Of a stretch of DNA of 64,000 bases, positions 61,052 to 64,000 are shown piece by piece. The notes beneath the pieces were generated by a model that had not been told where the DNA came from, searched no databases, and worked only from the letters and a program-made list of their open reading frames with translations. Both the position numbers and the translations under genes were made by a program. How positions within the stretch are numbered: position 1 is the first letter of the stretch; each line of letters opens with the position of its first letter. This DNA is from Bacteroidota bacterium (GTDB lineage Bacteria; Bacteroidota; Bacteroidia; Cytophagales; Cyclobacteriaceae), in assembly GCA_024280115.1 (NCBI GenBank), contig JAJRQT010000181.1:62001-126000 (forward strand), read 5' to 3'.

Positions 61052-61663
61052 TTATAACTGGATTCCCATAAAAGACATAAAGGCAATTCCCATAAGCCCG
61101 GTTAATAGCATGGTAATTCCGAGTCCTTTTAGTCCATCCGGAACATCTGAATACTTTAGTTTTTCGCGTATTGCCGCAAGGGCAATTATTGCAAGCAACC
61201 AACCGATTCCGGATCCAAATCCAAATACGGTGGCCTCAATTAAGGTGTAGTCTCTTTCTGCCATCCAAAGCGATGCGCCCAGTATGGCACAGTTTACAGC
61301 AATGAGGGGTAGGAATATACCCAGAGATCCGTAAAGAGCTGGTGAGAATTTCTCAATCACCATTTCTACCAATTGTACCATTGCTGCAATTACTGCTATG
61401 TACATGATAAAGCTAAGGAAAGTGAGATCGACAGTGGCTAAGCTAGGATGTATTCCAGCTAAGGCGCCTTCTTTCAACACATATTCTAATAATAACCAGT
61501 TCACCGGAACGGTGATTACCAATACGAATATAACAGCCAGACCCAACCCAAGCGCTGTACTTACTTTTTTGGAAACTGCCAAAAAAGAGCACATGCCCAG
61601 GAAATAGGCAAATACCATATTGTCTATAAAAATTGATTTTATTCCAAGGTTAACTAATTCCAT
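61052..61663 (-). CDS. nqrE: Na+-translocating NADH:quinone reductase subunit E
   Basis: A six-helix membrane subunit of 203 residues. Cys25 (YFLGMCSFLAVSK) and the Cys in LIAVNCAILGASLWM match the cysteines that, with those of NqrD, hold the membrane iron-sulfur site. The family motif ALAAIREKL-type end is present (IIALAAIREKLKYSDVPDGL). It lies 11 bases after nqrD and ends at a terminator; nqrF does not follow. Confidence 0.96.
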   Translation of the reverse strand: MELVNLGIKSIFIDNMVFAYFLGMCSFLAVSKKVSTALGLGLAVIFVLVITVPVNWLLLEYVLKEGALAGIHPSLATVDLTFLSFIMYIAVIAAMVQLVEMVIEKFSPALYGSLGIFLPLIAVNCAILGASLWMAERDYTLIEATVFGFGSGIGWLLAIIALAAIREKLKYSDVPDGLKGLGITMLLTGLMGIAFMSFMGIQL

Positions 61664-61674
61664 TGTTTCTAAAT

Positions 61675-62343
61675 TTAATGCTCTATGTATCCTGATTTAT
61701 TCCGCTGCACCCAGATGATCAATCCGAGGATGAAAAATGCTCCTACAGGTGTCACCATAAGTCCGTTAGTCGGGAAATTCTCAATTCCGATTGCCTCAAA
61801 TAGCGGCCAGCCAAATAGTTTGCCCGACCCGAAAATCTCTCTGAAAAATGCAACTGCAAGGATGATCCAACTATATCCAAGACCATTTCCTACAGCATCC
61901 AATACTGAATCCCAGGGTTTGTTTGCCAATGCAAAAGCTTCTAAACGACCCATGACAATACAATTGGTAATAATCAGGCCAACAAAAACAGATAGTTCTT
62001 TATACATATCGTATTGATACGCCATCAGGACTTCGCTTACTAAGGTTACCAGCGTGGCTATGACAGCAAGCTGTACAATAATACGCACCCTTGTCGGTAC
62101 CAGTGATCTCATTAAAGAAATAATCAAGTTTGAAAAAACCATCACGAAAATCACAGATATTGCCATGGTAAGCGTAGGTTTCATCTGAGTTGTAACCGCC
62201 AGCGCTGAACAAATACCAAGGACTTGGATAGTTACCGGATTATCATCACTTAATGGATCATTGAGAAATTTCTTCCTTCGCTTTGAGAGGAGCGCTTCAG
62301 CCGGTTTTTTTTCAACTGTCGTTTCTATTGTTTGCGTACTCAT
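61675..62343 (-). CDS. nqrD: Na+-translocating NADH:quinone reductase subunit D
   Basis: A 222-residue membrane subunit with about six helices and a hydrophilic N-terminal extension of roughly 30 residues. The two cysteines in VLGICSALAVTTQM and ITNCIVMGRLEAFA match those that bind the iron-sulfur centre shared with NqrE. The family signature GNGLGYSWIILAVAFFREI is present. It lies between nqrC and nqrE. Confidence 0.96.
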   Translation of the reverse strand: MSTQTIETTVEKKPAEALLSKRRKKFLNDPLSDDNPVTIQVLGICSALAVTTQMKPTLTMAISVIFVMVFSNLIISLMRSLVPTRVRIIVQLAVIATLVTLVSEVLMAYQYDMYKELSVFVGLIITNCIVMGRLEAFALANKPWDSVLDAVGNGLGYSWIILAVAFFREIFGSGKLFGWPLFEAIGIENFPTNGLMVTPVGAFFILGLIIWVQRNKSGYIEH

Positions 62344-62363
62344 ATCGCTATATTTCTTTTCAA

Positions 62364-63131
62364 TTAATAAAGTAAAGCTACTTTTTGGGTAGCGTTTTTA
62401 GACTTATTGATGTAGCCTTGATAATACTTAAAATAATTTTCTAGCATTTCATTTACTCCATTGCCGGTCAATGTAGCCCCTGACATTCCATCAATATGAT
62501 GTTCATCCAATGCCTTGGTGGGATGATTTTCACCTTTTAGCATGAAAATAGAAATCAGATTGCCGTTGTTATCAAAAACTTTTTTGCCGTTGTACCGGTT
62601 TCTAACTTCTGTTGTTGTAATTCTCGCACCCAGGCCGGGAGTTTCAGTTTTATGATCAAAAGAGGTGCCTTTTATTGTATTGAGATCTGTCTCCAGAGCG
62701 ATAAAACCCCAGATCGGTCCCCAAAGGCCTTTTCCATAAACAGGTAAGATATAAGCTTCGATGGATTCCTTATCTCCAGCTTTATGAAACTTAAAAACCG
62801 GGTATGCCCTTTCTTCCGGGACTTTCTTGAAATTCTTTGCTATATTCACATTTTCAGCGACTATATCTCCGCCCTTTTCATCTTTCTCGATGGGCTCTCC
62901 GTCTAAATTCACTACAATTGATTCAATTGTTTGACTGTAAAGATCCAGAATTTCATCCCCCTTTTTTCCTTTTAAATCAGTAACGGCGCTCAGAATTTTC
63001 TTTTTAGTATCGAGCTCTATAGATTTTTGCTGCATTGGTTTCAATCCTTGATTGGCCAATGATAGTAGTCCGCCAAGTACAATAGTAAGTATAGCGGAAA
63101 AAACTATGACGTATGTATTAGACTGTCGCAC
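62364..63131 (-). CDS. nqrC: Na+-translocating NADH:quinone reductase subunit C
   Basis: A 255-residue subunit with one N-terminal membrane helix (IVFSAILTIVLGGLLSLAN) and a periplasmic FMN-binding domain. The covalent FMN site is DGMSGATLTGNGVNEML near residue 215, with Thr in the SGAT motif. Its start overlaps the end of nqrB by 14 bases. The C-terminus has a short basic tail. Confidence 0.96.
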   Translation of the reverse strand: MRQSNTYVIVFSAILTIVLGGLLSLANQGLKPMQQKSIELDTKKKILSAVTDLKGKKGDEILDLYSQTIESIVVNLDGEPIEKDEKGGDIVAENVNIAKNFKKVPEERAYPVFKFHKAGDKESIEAYILPVYGKGLWGPIWGFIALETDLNTIKGTSFDHKTETPGLGARITTTEVRNRYNGKKVFDNNGNLISIFMLKGENHPTKALDEHHIDGMSGATLTGNGVNEMLENYFKYYQGYINKSKNATQKVALLY

Positions 63132-64000
63132 GTTGAATCCTCCTTTCTTTATTTCCTTTCACTATATAAAAATCGATTAATGGCGCAAATACATTCATCA
63201 ATAGAATGGCCAGCATAATCCCTTCGGGATAGGCTGGGTTAAACACCCTGATTATTACGGTTAAAACACCGATTAAAATACCATAAATCCATTTGCCTTT
63301 TTCTGTCTGAGTAGCTGTAACCGGATCCGTGGCCATAAAAACTGCTCCAAATGCCAAGCCTCCAATTACGAGATGATATTCAGCGGGCATCATCATATAT
63401 TCATTTGCAGCAATTGCATTGAAAAGTAATCCTGTAAGGTATGCGCCTCCAAAAACGCTGACTATAATTTTCCAGCTTCCAACGCCGGTTATTATTAAAA
63501 TGGCAGCGCCAATAAGTATCATTAAAGTGGACGTTTCTCCAATGGACCCGGGAATAAATCCTAAAAACAGGTTAGAGAAACTATAGAAATCCGCCCCCAA
63601 AACAGTGTTGGAGTTTGCCAGTGCATCAACTACAGCACCTGAATTTACAGAAGCTTCATTGGCAATGGCTAAAGAGGTTCCTCCCGTAAAACCATCTATC
63701 GGAGTTTTATCACCGAGGTACGTCCATACATCACCTGAAATCTGTGAAGGGTATGCAAAATAGAGAAAAGCTCTCGCTGAAAGTGCTACATTTAATATAT
63801 TCATTCCCGTTCCACCAAATACCTCTTTTCCTATTAATACAGCAAATACTGTTGCTAAAGCAACTTGCCATAGAGGAATTGTAGGAGGGACCACCATAGG
63901 AATAAGCATTCCGGAAACAAGGAACCCCTCGTTAAGCGAGTGCCCTTTTTTAATTCCAAAGATAAATTCTACGGTAAGACCTGATGCATAAGAGACAATT
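63118..64000 (-). CDS. nqrB: Na+-translocating NADH:quinone reductase subunit B (5' end outside window)
   Basis: The frame stays open to the window edge, so the visible 293 residues are the C-terminal part. The upstream stretch (GIKKGHSLNEGFLVSGMLIP) and VVPPTIPLWQVALATVFAVL are typical NqrB. The segment DGFTGGTSLAIA carries the Thr expected for covalent FMN, in a TGGT version of the SGAT motif. Multiple membrane helices follow. An internal ATG at 63909 is not the real start. Confidence 0.93.
   Translation of the reverse strand, partial: IVSYASGLTVEFIFGIKKGHSLNEGFLVSGMLIPMVVPPTIPLWQVALATVFAVLIGKEVFGGTGMNILNVALSARAFLYFAYPSQISGDVWTYLGDKTPIDGFTGGTSLAIANEASVNSGAVVDALANSNTVLGADFYSFSNLFLGFIPGSIGETSTLMILIGAAILIITGVGSWKIIVSVFGGAYLTGLLFNAIAANEYMMMPAEYHLVIGGLAFGAVFMATDPVTATQTEKGKWIYGILIGVLTVIIRVFNPAYPEGIMLAILLMNVFAPLIDFYIVKGNKERRIQRATV

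Noticed and set aside
61685..62017. 110-residue plus-strand frame within nqrD
   Set aside because: It is antisense to a well conserved membrane protein and has no start context.
63909..64000. Possible short nqrB beginning at ATG 63909
   Set aside because: The frame upstream stays open and encodes conserved NqrB residues, so the gene continues beyond the window.

Overview
The window is one contiguous stretch of a low-GC Bacteroidota chromosome, most likely Cytophagia-like. The phylum call rests on several things seen together. Promoters have the form TAnnTTTG, often followed by GCA. Start codons have A-rich leaders instead of Shine-Dalgarno boxes. Other pointers are an LpxC-FabZ fusion, a PorX-type response regulator/phosphatase of the type IX secretion network, zinc-free S4, S14 and L36, an Na+-translocating NQR, and the order rplQ-carA-eno. 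The genus cannot be fixed from the sequence alone. No rRNA, tRNA, CRISPR array, insertion sequence or prophage was seen, and no gap between genes exceeds about 225 bases.

Layout. 1-11492: end of secE, then nusG-rplKAJL-rpoBC and a DUF3467 gene. 11583-14897: str-type cluster rpsL-rpsG-fusA-rpsJ, with no tuf, closed by a strong terminator. 15072-28667: the S10, spc and alpha clusters in one run from rplC to rplQ, including secY, infA, rpmJ and rpoA, with a second promoter before rpsH and a terminator after rplQ. 28828-31639: carA, eno and a DivIC/FtsB-like division protein. 31692-40928: an outer-membrane protein, a type-2 malate/lactate dehydrogenase, Ppx/GppA, an acyl-CoA carboxylase beta subunit, a GT9 glycosyltransferase, a PolX-PHP protein, an EVE protein and a large exported protein of unknown function. 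41019-45748: pyrR-pyrB facing ald-tsaE-porX. 45802-50959: an HD phosphohydrolase, lpxD, lpxC-fabZ, lpxA and a lone ABC ATPase. 51018-55954: a lipoprotein, hemE, ridA, a membrane protein, gltX, a small acidic protein and a barrel-like protein. 56176-60147: a VWA protein divergent from an ECF-like sigma factor and a membrane TonB-like protein. 60180-60786: a PIN toxin/antitoxin pair with a clear operator. 61052-64000: nqrE, nqrD, nqrC and partial nqrB.

How it fits together. The first 28 kb encode much of the translation and transcription machinery. The middle holds precursor and envelope synthesis (pyrimidine, lipid A, heme) next to PorX. The end combines an uncharacterised envelope signalling locus with sodium-pumping respiration. 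The items most worth a second look are the sigma/TonB-like/VWA locus, whose two envelope proteins share a carboxypeptidase-D-like module ending in a TonB-box-like motif; a PolX whose polymerase aspartates are lost; an alanine-dehydrogenase homologue without the catalytic histidine; and the toxin-antitoxin pair lying where nqrF is often found.
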